A stretch of DNA of 64,000 bases from Blautia sp. (GCA_017475035.1 JAFVGK010000016.1:32125-96124), one strand, 5' to 3'; shown: positions 28,234 through 37,437, counted from the stretch's first letter. Notes: generated from the letters alone by a model not told the origin. Made by a program: numbers and translations.

Positions 28234-29427
28234 ATGGGAAAAGCAAAATTTGAGAGAACCAAACCGCATTGCAACATCGGCACGATCGGACACGTAGACC
28301 ATGGCAAAACTACTCTGACCGCAGCTATCACCAAGACTCTGCATGACAGACTTGGACTTGGCGAGGCAGTTGCATTTGATAACATCGACAAAGCTCCGGA
28401 AGAGAAGGCTCGTGGTATAACGATCTCCACCGCTCACGTAGAGTATGAGACCAAAAAGCGTCACTATGCACACGTTGACTGCCCAGGTCATGCTGACTAT
28501 GTCAAGAACATGATCACCGGTGCTGCTCAGATGGACGGTGCTATCCTTGTAGTTGCTGCTACCGATGGTGTTATGGCCCAGACAAAGGAGCACATCCTTC
28601 TGTCCCGCCAGGTAGGCGTTCCCTACATCGTTGTTTTCATGAACAAGTGCGACATGGTCGACGACGAAGAGCTTCTTGAGCTGGTCGAGATGGAGATCAG
28701 AGAGCTTCTTTCCGAGTATGACTTCCCGGGTGATGACATTCCTGTTATCCAGGGTTCCGCTCTGAAGGCTCTGGAAGATCCGTCCTGCGCATGGGGCGAT
28801 AAGGTTCTCGAGCTGATGGATGCTGTTGACGATTATATCCCGGATCCGCAGCGTGACACGGACAAGCCGTTCGTTATGCCTGTTGAGGACGTATTCTCCA
28901 TCACCGGACGTGGTACCGTTGCTACCGGTAGAGTAGAGGCTGGTACACTTCATGTTTCCGAGGAAGTTGAGATCGTCGGTATCAAGGAAGAGACCCGTAA
29001 GGTCGTTGTTACCGGTATCGAGATGTTCCGCAAGCTCCTTGACGAGGCTCAGGCTGGCGACAACATCGGCGCTCTGCTCCGTGGCGTTCAGAGAACTGAG
29101 ATCGAGCGTGGCCAGGTTCTGGCTAAGCCGGGCAGCATTACCTGCCATACCAAGTTTACGGCTCAGGTATACGTCCTTACCAAAGAAGAAGGTGGACGTC
29201 ATACTCCGTTCTTCAACAACTATCGTCCGCAGTTCTATTTCCGTACAACGGACGTTACCGGCGTTATCAATCTTCCGGAAGGCACCGAGATGTGCATGCC
29301 TGGCGATAACATCGAGATGACAATCGAATTGATTCATCCGATCGCTATGGCGCAGGGTCTTACCTTCGCTATCCGTGAAGGCGGACGTACCGTAGGTTCC
29401 GGCCGTGTTGCTACCGTTATCGAGTAA
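28234..29427 (+). CDS. tuf: Elongation factor Tu
   Basis: A 397-residue EF-Tu, which delivers aminoacyl-tRNA to the ribosome. GTPase motifs: [32 protein letters not shown] and NKCD. Domains II and III end [17 protein letters not shown]. The SD AAGGAGGA is strong. It has its own promoter and a near-perfect terminator, so it can be expressed independently of fusA. Confidence 0.98.
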   Translation: MGKAKFERTKPHCNIGTIGHVDHGKTTLTAAITKTLHDRLGLGEAVAFDNIDKAPEEKARGITISTAHVEYETKKRHYAHVDCPGHADYVKNMITGAAQMDGAILVVAATDGVMAQTKEHILLSRQVGVPYIVVFMNKCDMVDDEELLELVEMEIRELLSEYDFPGDDIPVIQGSALKALEDPSCAWGDKVLELMDAVDDYIPDPQRDTDKPFVMPVEDVFSITGRGTVATGRVEAGTLHVSEEVEIVGIKEETRKVVVTGIEMFRKLLDEAQAGDNIGALLRGVQRTEIERGQVLAKPGSITCHTKFTAQVYVLTKEEGGRHTPFFNNYRPQFYFRTTDVTGVINLPEGTEMCMPGDNIEMTIELIHPIAMAQGLTFAIREGGRTVGSGRVATVIE

Positions 29428-29442
29428 TTTATTCAATATATG

Positions 29443-29482
29443 ATACAAAAACCCCAGGCAGTAATGCCTGGGGTTTTTGTAT
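29443..29482 (+). terminator. tuf terminator
   Basis: ATACAAAAACCCCAGGCA pairs perfectly with TGCCTGGGGTTTTTGTAT around GTAA. Confidence 0.95.
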
Positions 29483-29485
29483 GGC

Positions 29486-29513
29486 AGAATCAGGCTTTTG
29501 CCGATGCAATCAT
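29486..29513 (+). repeat. Module B' copy
   Basis: AGAATCAGGCTTTTGCCGAT followed by GCAATCAT, between the tuf terminator and the rubrerythrin stop codon. Confidence 0.65.
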
Positions 29514-29532
29514 GATCCTGCACACCGGATGA

Positions 29533-30078
29533 TCAATAGTTCTCTGCGTGAATTTCAAAATAACTCTGCGGATGCGCACATACAGGACATACATCCGGTG
29601 CCTCTGTACCGATAACGATATGGCCGCAGTTCCTGCATTCCCAGATTTTGACTTCACTTTTCTTGAAAACTTCCTGCATTTCAACATTGTGAAGAAGAGC
29701 GCGGTATCTCTCCTCATGATGCTTTTCAATCGCACCGACGGCACGGAATTTTTCTGCCAGTTCCGGGAAGCCTTCTTCCTCTGCGGTCCGGGCAAATCCT
29801 TCATACATTTCCGTCCATTCGTAGTTTTCACCGGAAGCGGCAGCGGCAAGGTTCTCTGCTGTAGAACCGATCCCGTTCAGCTCCTTAAACCACATCTTGG
29901 CATGTTCTTTTTCGTTGTCAGCTGTCTTCAGAAACAGCGCTGCGATCTGCTCGTATCCCTCTTTTTTAGCTTTTGAAGCAAAATAAGTATACTTATTTCT
30001 TGCCTGTGATTCACCTGCAAAAGCTGCCTCCAGATTCTTTTCTGTCTGTGTCCCGGCATATGGATTTGTATTGCTCAT
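29533..30078 (-). CDS. Rubrerythrin
   Basis: A 181-residue non-haem iron peroxidase that protects anaerobes by reducing hydrogen peroxide. The N-terminal ferritin-like domain supplies the diiron ligands ([28 protein letters not shown] and IEKHHEERY). The C-terminal rubredoxin domain has [10 protein letters not shown] and [10 protein letters not shown], i.e. two CxxC pairs for one iron. The length is normal. The SD AAAGGAGA precedes ATG 30078. No neighbour shares a transcript with it. Confidence 0.95.
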   Translation of the reverse strand: MSNTNPYAGTQTEKNLEAAFAGESQARNKYTYFASKAKKEGYEQIAALFLKTADNEKEHAKMWFKELNGIGSTAENLAAAASGENYEWTEMYEGFARTAEEEGFPELAEKFRAVGAIEKHHEERYRALLHNVEMQEVFKKSEVKIWECRNCGHIVIGTEAPDVCPVCAHPQSYFEIHAENY

Positions 30079-30176
30079 CTTGTTCTCCTTTCTGAATGGT
30101 AATGAACCATCGACAAAATACTGACAATATCGATCTTGCGGTCACTAAGGAGCTGCGCATTAATAACCCTTACATC

Positions 30177-30295
30177 TGGCGCGTCTGAATCCGTCCAGGC
30201 AGCGTTGCTGTCAGCCGTCGCAGTACGCTTCGGTTCCTTCCGCCGCCTTGCCTTGTCTGGATGAACTTATCCTGCACCGTCTGTATAGTTATTCC
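30177..30295 (+). repeat. Dispersed element C, copy 2
   Basis: About 119 bp, from TGGCGCGTCTGAATCCGTCC to TGCACCGTCTGTATAGTTAT. It matches 2308-2420 along its length and is upstream of rubrerythrin and intergenic. Confidence 0.8.
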
Positions 30296-30544
30296 GCACA
30301 GCTCATAAAGTGAGTGATACCAAAGACAATCGCAAAATCCGAGCTGCGCGTTTCCGGAAATTCTGCGTATCCGTTTTTTGCTCATTCCTTTGGTGGATGC
30401 CTCGTAAATATGTAATGTTCTCCATAACAACTCATATCTAAGGCCGCCGCACAGATCGAAAAAAATACACGCCTTACAGGGCTGTATTTTGCGGATAGTG
30501 TAACATGGATCTGTACAATGGTCAAGATGCAGGAAAACGGGTGG

Positions 30545-30573
30545 TTGTCATATTGAGACAGATCCGTTATAAT
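30545..30573 (+). promoter_or_regulatory. Promoter of the C39-like gene
   Basis: TTGTCA (30545-30550), 17-bp spacer, TATAAT (30568-30573). Confidence 0.75.
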
Positions 30574-30634
30574 AATCAGACGGCAAAAAGTCATGTAAAA
30601 TAAATTCGCTAAAGATGAAAAGGTGATTTCTGAT

Positions 30635-31552
30635 ATGTATGTGGAAAAGAAAAAATCCGGCTTCCTTATGTGGATCAGGGAATATGGCCTGGTAGTGGTT
30701 TATATTGCCGCGATAGTAGTCCTTGGAGGTTTTCTGACTTCTTCCGCTATGAAAGAACCTGAGATCAGGGTGTCGGAAGACGAAAGCGACAGGATCCCAA
30801 AAAAGAAAGCAAAAGAAAAAAACACATCGAAAGATACGGAAAAGAAGGATAAAGAAAAAAAAGCGGAAGGCGAAGGGAACAGCTCCGATATTGTTTCCGC
30901 AGAATTAAATGAGAACCAGATCTACAGCTACCTCCAGGGATCCGGTGGCTGGGATGTTCGGGCGGACTGGTCCGGATCGTGGTACTATGAGATACTTGGA
31001 GGAGAAGCCTTAGGGTTTTTTGGCTGTGGACTGTGCGATCTGGCAAATATCTATAGTACGTTGACTCCTTATGACTGTTCCCCTCTGGATATGTACTATT
31101 ACGCAATTGAAGTATCCGGTTATTCTCCCGGAGGCGGATACGGGGCGATCGACTGGCCCTTTATGCAGGAGACTCTTGAGACAGTAGGAGTGAGCAGCCG
31201 GCTCTGCAAAAAAGATGAGACATACGAGCAGTTCCGTAAAAGGATCGCCGGAGGGATCACAGCCGTTGCCTTAGTGTGCAGCGATAGTGATGATACTTAC
31301 TGGCAAAATGTGGACGGGCATTATGTCAACCTATGGCTGTATGACTCCGGGACGGACACGGTATTTCTGGCCGACTCCGGGAATATGGCGCACAACAGAC
31401 AAAGGATACCGCTGCGATATGTCTATGATGCGTTATATCCCTACAGTGATATCCAATACCTGCTTGTGACGTCAGTGGATGAAACCGGAAACCAATGGAA
31501 GCATGACGGTGTTGATGATGACTGGGCTCCTCCGTCTTATTATCGTTCCTGA
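30635..31552 (+). CDS. Membrane-anchored C39-like cysteine peptidase domain protein
   Basis: A 305-residue protein. A single N-terminal membrane helix (LVVVYIAAIVVLGGFLTS) is followed by a 45-residue Lys/Glu-rich spacer and an extracytoplasmic domain of about 200 residues resembling papain-like C39 peptidases: candidate nucleophile Cys in GFFGCGLCDLANIYS, His in VDGHYVNLWLYD and Asp in FLADSGN. This layout matches 'C39-like' secreted peptidases or transglutaminase-like proteins; activity is unproven. The ATG at 30635 is chosen (AAAGG upstream); the GTG at 30623 is an alternative. It has its own promoter and no ABC exporter beside it, unlike bacteriocin-processing C39 domains. Confidence 0.7.
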   Translation: MYVEKKKSGFLMWIREYGLVVVYIAAIVVLGGFLTSSAMKEPEIRVSEDESDRIPKKKAKEKNTSKDTEKKDKEKKAEGEGNSSDIVSAELNENQIYSYLQGSGGWDVRADWSGSWYYEILGGEALGFFGCGLCDLANIYSTLTPYDCSPLDMYYYAIEVSGYSPGGGYGAIDWPFMQETLETVGVSSRLCKKDETYEQFRKRIAGGITAVALVCSDSDDTYWQNVDGHYVNLWLYDSGTDTVFLADSGNMAHNRQRIPLRYVYDALYPYSDIQYLLVTSVDETGNQWKHDGVDDDWAPPSYYRS

Positions 31553-31628
31553 AGCAGTACCGATAATCTTTTCAAAACTGAACTGTTTCAGTAGGATTTT
31601 GCAGAACGAAAGAGTTTTTTATCTACTA

Positions 31629-31657
31629 TTGACAAAACAAAAGGAAGGGAGTATAGT
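31629..31657 (+). promoter_or_regulatory. Promoter of the exported flavoprotein gene
   Basis: TTGACA (31629-31634), 17-bp spacer, TATAGT (31652-31657). The resulting leader is about 160 nt long. Confidence 0.8.
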
Positions 31658-31670
31658 CTATTAAGCAGTA

Positions 31671-31783
31671 ATCCATAAAAAGTGCTGATGTCCAAGACTG
31701 AATTCCGGCTATTGTTTTCTGAATCCGGACAGGATTTGAAAGTGTCGCTCGGATAGAAGAACTGGCTTCCGTACTTTATGGAT
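31671..31783 (+). promoter_or_regulatory. Structured 5' leader of the flavoprotein gene, candidate riboswitch-like RNA
   Basis: ATCCATAAA (31671-31679) pairs exactly with TTTATGGAT (31775-31783), closing a 113-nt domain. Inside it, TCCGG at 31693-31697 can pair with CCGGA at 31724-31728. It does not match the consensus of any riboswitch I know (FMN, c-di-GMP-I/II, THF and others considered). It lies 40 nt before the start codon. Confidence 0.45.
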
Positions 31784-31821
31784 CTCCATAATTGTTTTTT
31801 TATTTTATAGGAGGTTTTGTT

Positions 31822-33798
31822 ATGCGTAAGATGTTAGCCATGTTGTTGACAGTTACGATGGCTGCCAGCCTCACTTCCTTCCCTATGGCAGAAGAAAGCG
31901 GAAAGACACCTATGACCCCGGGCACCTATGAAGGTTCCGTACAGGGACAGAATGATGCCGTAACCGTAGCGGTTACAGTGACCGAGGATGCGATTGAGTC
32001 TGTAGAGATCGTATCCCATCAGGAGACTCCCGGCATCGGCGCACCGTTGACCGAAGAAGGATACGAGGGAGAAACCCCGATTGCGGTACTTCCGGGACGT
32101 ATTGTGGAAGCGCAGTCTATCGGCGTGGACGGGATTTCCGGCGCTACCTTTACCAGCGCTGCTATTAAAGGCGCTGTCAAGGATGCCCTGACACAGGCAG
32201 GCGCGAATATCGACGAATGGAGCGCAGCTCCTGAAAAACCGGAACCGGAACAGATCGAGATGACAGCAGATGTCGTCGTAGTCGGTGCCGGCGGCGCAGG
32301 TCTGGCTTCTGCAATTTCCGCACTGGAAAACGGAGCCGAGAGTGTGATCCTGGTTGAGAAATGCGGAGCTGTCGGCGGTGACACCCTGGTCTGCGGCGCT
32401 ATCTATAACTGCCCGGATGAGGAGCTTCAGTCTGTAGAGACCATGACAGACGCAAAGAAAGCTACCATAGAGGCGGCGTTGGCGAAAGAGCCTGTTTCTG
32501 ACGAGCATAAAGCCCTGCAGGACGCTGTGGCGGAAGAGTATGCGGCATATAAGGATGCCGGCCGTACCGATATCTTTGATTCTGAAAACTGGTTCGCCCT
32601 TCAGACCTACGACGGCGGTGATGACATCGCTGACCTTGATCTGGTAAAGACCCTGACCTTCAATTCCAAAGACGGTTATGACTGGGTTGTTGATAAAGGC
32701 ATGCAGTTCGCTGACAAGATCGGACAGGGCGCCGGTTCTTTGTGGCAGAGAACACATACATCTGTCATGCAGATGGGCACAGGCTTTATCACCACATATG
32801 TTAAGAAGCTCGCTGAATATGGCGACAAGGTCACCTACGTTCTTTCTACAACCGCTGATTCCCTGATCAAGGATGAGAACGGGGCAGTCGTAGGCGCTAC
32901 CGGTACGGACAAGAACGGCAACACCTATACCTTCCATGCAAACAAAGGCGTTGTGCTTTCTACCGGTGGATTCTCCGCAAACAGCAAGATGGCACAGGAG
33001 TACAATACTTCCGGTAAGTGGAATGACCTGAGCGGTGTAAAGACGACGAACCGTCTTGCCTGCTCACAGGGCGATGGCATTAAGATGGCTACCGAGATTG
33101 GCGCCGACCTGACCCAGATGGATCAGATCCAGCTTCTCTACCTCGGCAACCTGAAAGACGGCCAGCTGACCAAGTATCCGGCACGTGTCGTAAACGGGAC
33201 AGATCAGGAGATCTTTATTAACAAAGAAGGCAAACGTTTCGTCCAGGAGGACGGACGTCGTGACCAGATCTGCCTGGCTTCTCTGGAGCAGACAGACGGC
33301 ATGTTCTATTTCCTTGAATCCGCAGATGGAGACTATGTGGATATCGACGAAGCGATTTCCGCGGACGGTTTCTCACTTCGTTTCCTTGAGGAGCAGGGCT
33401 ATATCTATGTAGCAGATACGCTTGACGAGATGGCTGAGAAGCTGAATGCTGCCGGCGCGAATATGACGGCAGAGGATCTGAAGGCAACGGTTGAGAAGTT
33501 CAACGAGTGTGTGGAAAACGACAGTGATCCGGAATTCGGACGTACACTCTTCTCCACGAAGCTTGAGAACGGCCCGTGGGTAGCGACCCCGCGTCAGGCT
33601 TGCCTGCATCATACCATGGGCGGCGTGCACATCGATACCGAGTGCCATGTCCTTGATACAGACGGCAATGTCATTCCTGGTCTTGTAGCGGCAGGCGAGG
33701 TCACCGGCGGAATCCATGGCGGCAACCGTCTGGGCGGCAACGCGGTTGTCGACACAGTGGTATTCGGCAAACTGGCCGGCGAGAGCATCATGAAATAA
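31822..33798 (+). CDS. Exported FMN/FAD flavoprotein reductase (fumarate/urocanate-reductase type)
   Basis: A 658-residue protein with a Sec signal peptide (MLAMLLTVTMAASLTSFPMA). Residues about 30-125 form an FMN-binding domain with DGISGATFTSAAIK, the signature to which ApbE attaches FMN covalently through Thr. Residues about 148-658 form a fumarate-reductase-type FAD domain: VVVVGAGGAGLASAISALEN, GAVGGDT, STGGFSAN, HHTMGGVHIDTECHV and HGGNRLGGNAVVDTVVFG. Such proteins are terminal reductases for extracellular organic acceptors in gut anaerobes. The acceptor is not identifiable here. No haem motif or cytochrome gene adjoins it. The SD AGGAGG fixes ATG 31822. It has its own promoter, leader and terminator. 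Confidence 0.9.
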   Translation: MRKMLAMLLTVTMAASLTSFPMAEESGKTPMTPGTYEGSVQGQNDAVTVAVTVTEDAIESVEIVSHQETPGIGAPLTEEGYEGETPIAVLPGRIVEAQSIGVDGISGATFTSAAIKGAVKDALTQAGANIDEWSAAPEKPEPEQIEMTADVVVVGAGGAGLASAISALENGAESVILVEKCGAVGGDTLVCGAIYNCPDEELQSVETMTDAKKATIEAALAKEPVSDEHKALQDAVAEEYAAYKDAGRTDIFDSENWFALQTYDGGDDIADLDLVKTLTFNSKDGYDWVVDKGMQFADKIGQGAGSLWQRTHTSVMQMGTGFITTYVKKLAEYGDKVTYVLSTTADSLIKDENGAVVGATGTDKNGNTYTFHANKGVVLSTGGFSANSKMAQEYNTSGKWNDLSGVKTTNRLACSQGDGIKMATEIGADLTQMDQIQLLYLGNLKDGQLTKYPARVVNGTDQEIFINKEGKRFVQEDGRRDQICLASLEQTDGMFYFLESADGDYVDIDEAISADGFSLRFLEEQGYIYVADTLDEMAEKLNAAGANMTAEDLKATVEKFNECVENDSDPEFGRTLFSTKLENGPWVATPRQACLHHTMGGVHIDTECHVLDTDGNVIPGLVAAGEVTGGIHGGNRLGGNAVVDTVVFGKLAGESIMK

Positions 33799-33804
33799 TG
33801 AATA

Positions 33805-33866
33805 TGATTCATGCGGCAAAAGGTCATGTGATCCTTAGAATTATGCTTTTGCCGATGAAATCATGA
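33805..33866 (+). repeat. Element B copy 5 with B' module
   Basis: TGATTCATGCGGCAAAAGGT then CATG, followed by a B' module AATTATGCTTTTGCCGATGA (33841-33860). It lies just after the flavoprotein stop codon. Confidence 0.6.
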
Positions 33867-33891
33867 ATCCTTGACTGCGGATGCAGTCAAT

Positions 33892-33944
33892 AAAAAGGCG
33901 GTTCCGGTGGGAGACGTTAAAGTCACCATGGGAACCGCCTTTTT
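33892..33944 (+). terminator. Terminator after the flavoprotein gene
   Basis: AAAAAGGCGGTTCC pairs with GGAACCGCCTTTTT, with an inner GGTG/CACC. It is also usable by the convergent metallophosphatase gene. Confidence 0.9.
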
Positions 33945-33987
33945 GGTATTTTCCGCGTCAGGATAGCCCGGGAAAAGAAATGTAACC

Positions 33988-35187
33988 TTAATAGGTAAAA
34001 GAGAGAGAAGAAGCGTCCCGTACATCGCTCTCCAGGACAGATTTCATCCATGGACCATAATTATAATCCCAGAAAGCCTCTATCATATCTTCACAGGAAG
34101 GATCAGACGTGATTTCCGATAAGTGAGAGCCAAGAGTGCCTTCCTGATAGGAATACAAAAATCTGTTGGCAAGAGCAAGGATATGCTCTGTCTTTTCTTC
34201 CGTATATCCCTGTGCCCGGATGATTTCCCGAAAAGTATCGGACAACCGGTCAGAATGGTTCGATTCTATTACACGGATGGCTTCAATAAGCTCCGGCGAT
34301 CCGAATTGCTTCCAATCTATACTCCTGGTATGATAAGATACTTCATTCCCGTGGATGGAAAGGATACCATATTGATGCAGTCCGCTGTATGGCATGGAGC
34401 TTACCACTTCAAACATCCCGTTTTCCTCCTCGAGCATCTGAGAATGGAGGTGTCCGGTGAAAATCAGCCGCACTCCCTTACTGCTTAACAGTTCTGCTAA
34501 AGACGCATTCTGAATCCGATAGCTGGATGAATGATCGCTGTCCCTTCCGACAAGCACATTGTGATGGCTGAGAAAGATAATTTTGCTGCCCTGATACTTG
34601 TCCAGCATCCGGTTCAGCCACCGCATCGTCTCAGGAGAGAATTCTCCCATTTTTCCGGAATGAAAAGAATTGTCATCCATCGCGAGGAATACAATGCCAT
34701 GAGAGACTGACACATAACTCAGGGATGCCGGATCCCTGTCCGCCATCTCCAACAGAAAAAAATACTGCTCTTCAAAATCATCGGCATCCGACATATTAAA
34801 GTCGTGATTCCCGGTCGTAAGAATTACCTGAATCCCGGCATCTTTCACCCTTTGCAGCTTCTGTGCCAGATAAGACGCATCCTCTTTTGCTCCACTGTTC
34901 GTATTATCTCCGTTCAGAATAAACACATCCGGTTTCCGGGCAATCACTTCATTTATTATGGCATCCGCGGCTTCATCGGCATAGGCCATCAGAGGCACAA
35001 TGACATCCCTGGGATGGTCTGTATGCGTATAATGCAGATCGGAAATAATGTATGCCGTGAAGGTGCTTTCCGGATCCATCGAGGATAATTCGTTTCCGCA
35101 GATCGAATGGCTGCCAAGCAGAATCATATATATGACAAACCACACAAGATGCCAAACGTTATTCTTTCTGTCTGATCGTTTTTTCAT
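33988..35187 (-). CDS. Exported calcineurin-like metallophosphoesterase
   Basis: A 399-residue protein with an N-terminal signal or anchor helix (NVWHLVWFVIYMILLGSHS). It has the metallophosphoesterase motif series: ISDLHYTH, NGDNTNSG, TTGNHDF, FLSHHNV and FTGHLHSQ, which together provide the dinuclear metal site. The C-terminal 130 residues are extra helices outside the catalytic core. It probably hydrolyses phosphoesters at the cell surface; the substrate is unknown. The ATG at 35187 has a GGAG SD seven bases away. A promoter at 35244-35272 (TTGTAG, 17 bp, TATACT) reads toward it. It is divergent from the Na/Pi-type transporter gene, which suggests a phosphate theme. Confidence 0.85.
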   Translation of the reverse strand: MKKRSDRKNNVWHLVWFVIYMILLGSHSICGNELSSMDPESTFTAYIISDLHYTHTDHPRDVIVPLMAYADEAADAIINEVIARKPDVFILNGDNTNSGAKEDASYLAQKLQRVKDAGIQVILTTGNHDFNMSDADDFEEQYFFLLEMADRDPASLSYVSVSHGIVFLAMDDNSFHSGKMGEFSPETMRWLNRMLDKYQGSKIIFLSHHNVLVGRDSDHSSSYRIQNASLAELLSSKGVRLIFTGHLHSQMLEEENGMFEVVSSMPYSGLHQYGILSIHGNEVSYHTRSIDWKQFGSPELIEAIRVIESNHSDRLSDTFREIIRAQGYTEEKTEHILALANRFLYSYQEGTLGSHLSEITSDPSCEDMIEAFWDYNYGPWMKSVLESDVRDASSLSFTY

Positions 35188-35243
35188 TCTTTTTCTCCAA
35201 ACTGGTCGTATACTCTGTTGCCGCAGGTCGTTGATGTAAGAAA

Positions 35244-35272
35244 AGTATACAAAAAAATACATAAATCTACAA
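35244..35272 (-). promoter_or_regulatory. Promoter of the metallophosphatase gene
   Basis: On the minus strand, TTGTAG (35272-35267), 17-bp spacer, TATACT (35249-35244). Confidence 0.65.
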
Positions 35273-35367
35273 CTGGGATTTTTACAATCCAATGGATCAT
35301 GTTATTCTGCAGCTTTAAGCTTTTCTGATCCTATGCGGAAATATCAGAAAGAAGATATTTATGGGAA

Positions 35368-35397
35368 TTGACTTTACATACAGGTATCAGGTACAAT
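35368..35397 (+). promoter_or_regulatory. Promoter of the Na/Pi transporter gene
   Basis: TTGACT (35368-35373), 18-bp spacer, TACAAT (35392-35397). Confidence 0.6.
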
Positions 35398-35456
35398 AAA
35401 ACCGTCCTCATGACAGCTGCGTCGGAGGACGTAAATTCATTTAGGAGGAGTATCAT

Positions 35457-37274
35457 ATGGACGCATTTTCTATGATATTGTCACTTTTATGCGGTGTGGC
35501 TTTGTTTTTATACGGCATGCAGCTCATGGGTGACGGACTCAAGAGTGTTGCGGGAAACAAACTGGAGATGCTGCTGTATAAGCTGACAAGCACACCGATC
35601 AAGGGATTGCTGCTTGGGACCGGTGTAACCTCAGTGATTCAGTCATCATCAGCGACCTCCGTAATGGTGATCGGTTTCGTTAATTCCGGTATGATGAAGC
35701 TGAAACAGGCAATTGGCATCGTGATCGGCTCGAATATCGGTACCAGTATTACCGGATGGATCCTGTGTCTTTCCTATATTGACGGAAGCAATGGGATCGC
35801 CAGGCTTTTATCCTCCGCGACCATCAGCGCAGTGGTAGCGATTGCCGGTATTCTGATTAAAATGCTGGCAAAGAGGACAGTCCATAAAAACATCGGGAAC
35901 ATCATGATGGGCTTTGCGATCCTTATGGTTGGGATGCAGATGATGAGCTCCGCCGTGTCTCCCTTAAGAGACAGCAAGGTCTTTACAGAAGCGATCACGA
36001 TGTTTTCCAATCCGGCGTTAGGCGTACTTTTAGGTATTGTCATGACGGCAGTTCTTCAGAGCGCTTCCGCCTCCGTCGGTATCCTGCAGGCCTTATCCGT
36101 AACCGGAGTCATCTCCTTTGGAATCGCCTTTCCCATGCTTCTGGGCATCGGCGTCGGTTCCTCCTGTCCGGTATTGATTTCCGCCATCGGCGCGAACCGG
36201 AACGGTAAGCGGACATCCCTGATCTATTTATTGGATCACATCTTTGGGCTGATTGTGTGTTCCCTTCTGTTTTACGGTTTACACGCGGTGTTTCATTTTA
36301 CCTTTATCAATGCCATTGTAAACCCCGTCATCATCGCGGCAGTCAACAGCGCGATCCGTATTCTTACCGCTGTGTTATTGTATCCGTTGATGGGACAGCT
36401 GGAACGGGTGGCTAAATATCTGATCAAAGACTCCGCTGAGGAGCTTGAGGATATGGCAGACAGCGCGGACTTTGATCTTCTCGAGGAAAGACTCCTTGTA
36501 TCTCCGGCGCTGGCTCTCAGCCAAAGCAACCGGGTGATCAAAGGAATGTCCAGAAAAGTCCGCAAAAATGTGGGCAGGGCTTTGAACCTGATTCATGAAT
36601 ATTCAGAGAAAAGATTTGAAAAGGTACAGAGAAAAGAAGACCTTATTGACAAATATGAATCGAAAGTCGGCAACTATCTGATGCTTCTTTCGAGGCAGGC
36701 GATGGATTCCAAACAGACCAGACAGGTAACAATGAATATGCGCGCCATCGGAGATCTGGAAAGGATCGGTGACTACGCTTCCAATATTGCCCGTGTGACA
36801 AACCAGATCCAGGAAGAGAAGATTCAGTTTTCCGAAGATGCCATGCGGGATCTGAATGTCCTGATCGAAGCAGAACGGGAGATCGTAAACAGTACGATTT
36901 ATTCTTATCAGGAGCATGATCTGGAAACGGCAATAAGGATGAAACCCCTGGCAGCCGTGATATCCAGCCTGTGCGAGATCCTGAAAACCCGCCATATCGG
37001 CAGGGTAAGCCGCGGGGAATGTGATATGAAACAAGGCGCGGTATTCGATGAGCTTCTCAACAGCTTTGAGCGGATCGCCTCCCACTGCGTAGCGATCTCC
37101 GGTATCGTTCGCAGAGAATACCAGTCAAATCCGGATTTCCACGTCCACTCCGCGAAAGCCCAGGAGCTTACGCAAGAACAATATGAGGCTCTCTATCGGG
37201 AGTTCCTGTCGAAATATGATGTGGTAAGTCAGGAAGAAAGACCTCTGAGCCTTGAGGCAGAGTCGGTACAGTAG
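35457..37274 (+). CDS. Na/Pi-cotransporter family protein with PhoU domain
   Basis: A 605-residue protein. Residues 1-320 contain about eight to nine membrane helices with the inverted repeat typical of the SLC34-like family: GVTSVIQSSSATSVMVIGF in the first half and AVLQSASASVGILQAL in the second. Residues about 340-580 are a PhoU-like helical domain (MRAIGDLERIGDYASNIARV, FERIASHCVAISGIV). The family moves phosphate with sodium, or is implicated in phosphate efflux and homeostasis. The SD AGGAGG is strong. It is divergent from the metallophosphatase. No pst genes are near. Confidence 0.92.
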   Translation: MDAFSMILSLLCGVALFLYGMQLMGDGLKSVAGNKLEMLLYKLTSTPIKGLLLGTGVTSVIQSSSATSVMVIGFVNSGMMKLKQAIGIVIGSNIGTSITGWILCLSYIDGSNGIARLLSSATISAVVAIAGILIKMLAKRTVHKNIGNIMMGFAILMVGMQMMSSAVSPLRDSKVFTEAITMFSNPALGVLLGIVMTAVLQSASASVGILQALSVTGVISFGIAFPMLLGIGVGSSCPVLISAIGANRNGKRTSLIYLLDHIFGLIVCSLLFYGLHAVFHFTFINAIVNPVIIAAVNSAIRILTAVLLYPLMGQLERVAKYLIKDSAEELEDMADSADFDLLEERLLVSPALALSQSNRVIKGMSRKVRKNVGRALNLIHEYSEKRFEKVQRKEDLIDKYESKVGNYLMLLSRQAMDSKQTRQVTMNMRAIGDLERIGDYASNIARVTNQIQEEKIQFSEDAMRDLNVLIEAEREIVNSTIYSYQEHDLETAIRMKPLAAVISSLCEILKTRHIGRVSRGECDMKQGAVFDELLNSFERIASHCVAISGIVRREYQSNPDFHVHSAKAQELTQEQYEALYREFLSKYDVVSQEERPLSLEAESVQ

Positions 37275-37290
37275 TTAAAACAGAAAGTGA

Positions 37291-37319
37291 TTGACAAAAC
37301 ATCTGATAAATCCTAAGAT
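37291..37319 (+). promoter_or_regulatory. Promoter of the NCS2 permease gene
   Basis: TTGACA (37291-37296), 17-bp spacer, TAAGAT (37314-37319), giving a leader of about 110 nt. Confidence 0.75.
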
Positions 37320-37326
37320 AGGCAGA

Positions 37327-37397
37327 TATGAAAGAAGAATCTTTCATAATGTTTCTCTGCTGCGCTGACTCAGGTACGCACGGGGTCACCTGCAGAG
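37327..37397 (+). promoter_or_regulatory. Structured leader of the NCS2 permease
   Basis: Two stems: ATGAAAGA/TCTTTCAT (37328-37347) and CTCTGC/GCAGAG (37355-37397) with alternative inner pairings AGGT/ACCT or TGCG/CGCA. Clostridial purine permeases are often riboswitch-controlled, but I do not see the purine riboswitch consensus, so the identity is open. Confidence 0.4.
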
Positions 37398-37437
37398 GAA
37401 GCTATAAAAAAAACTCTATATGGAGGAAAACGTATCT

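Larger units (their letters stand above)
30079..30634. other. Intergenic stretch with repeat C2
   Basis: 556 bases. Repeat C2 covers 30177-30295. The promoter of the C39-like gene is at 30545-30573, followed by a B-like scrap (CGGCAAAAAGTCATGTAAAA, 30581-30600). The 86-residue minus-strand frame in C2 has no SD, and its C1 counterpart is not conserved as a protein. Confidence 0.6.

Noticed and set aside
30170-30430. An 86-residue minus-strand frame inside element C2
   Set aside because: No SD, and the corresponding frame in C1 is not conserved, so it is better explained as part of a repeat.
37327-37397. Purine riboswitch upstream of the NCS2 permease
   Set aside because: The conserved core of the purine riboswitch was not found. 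Only generic stems are visible.
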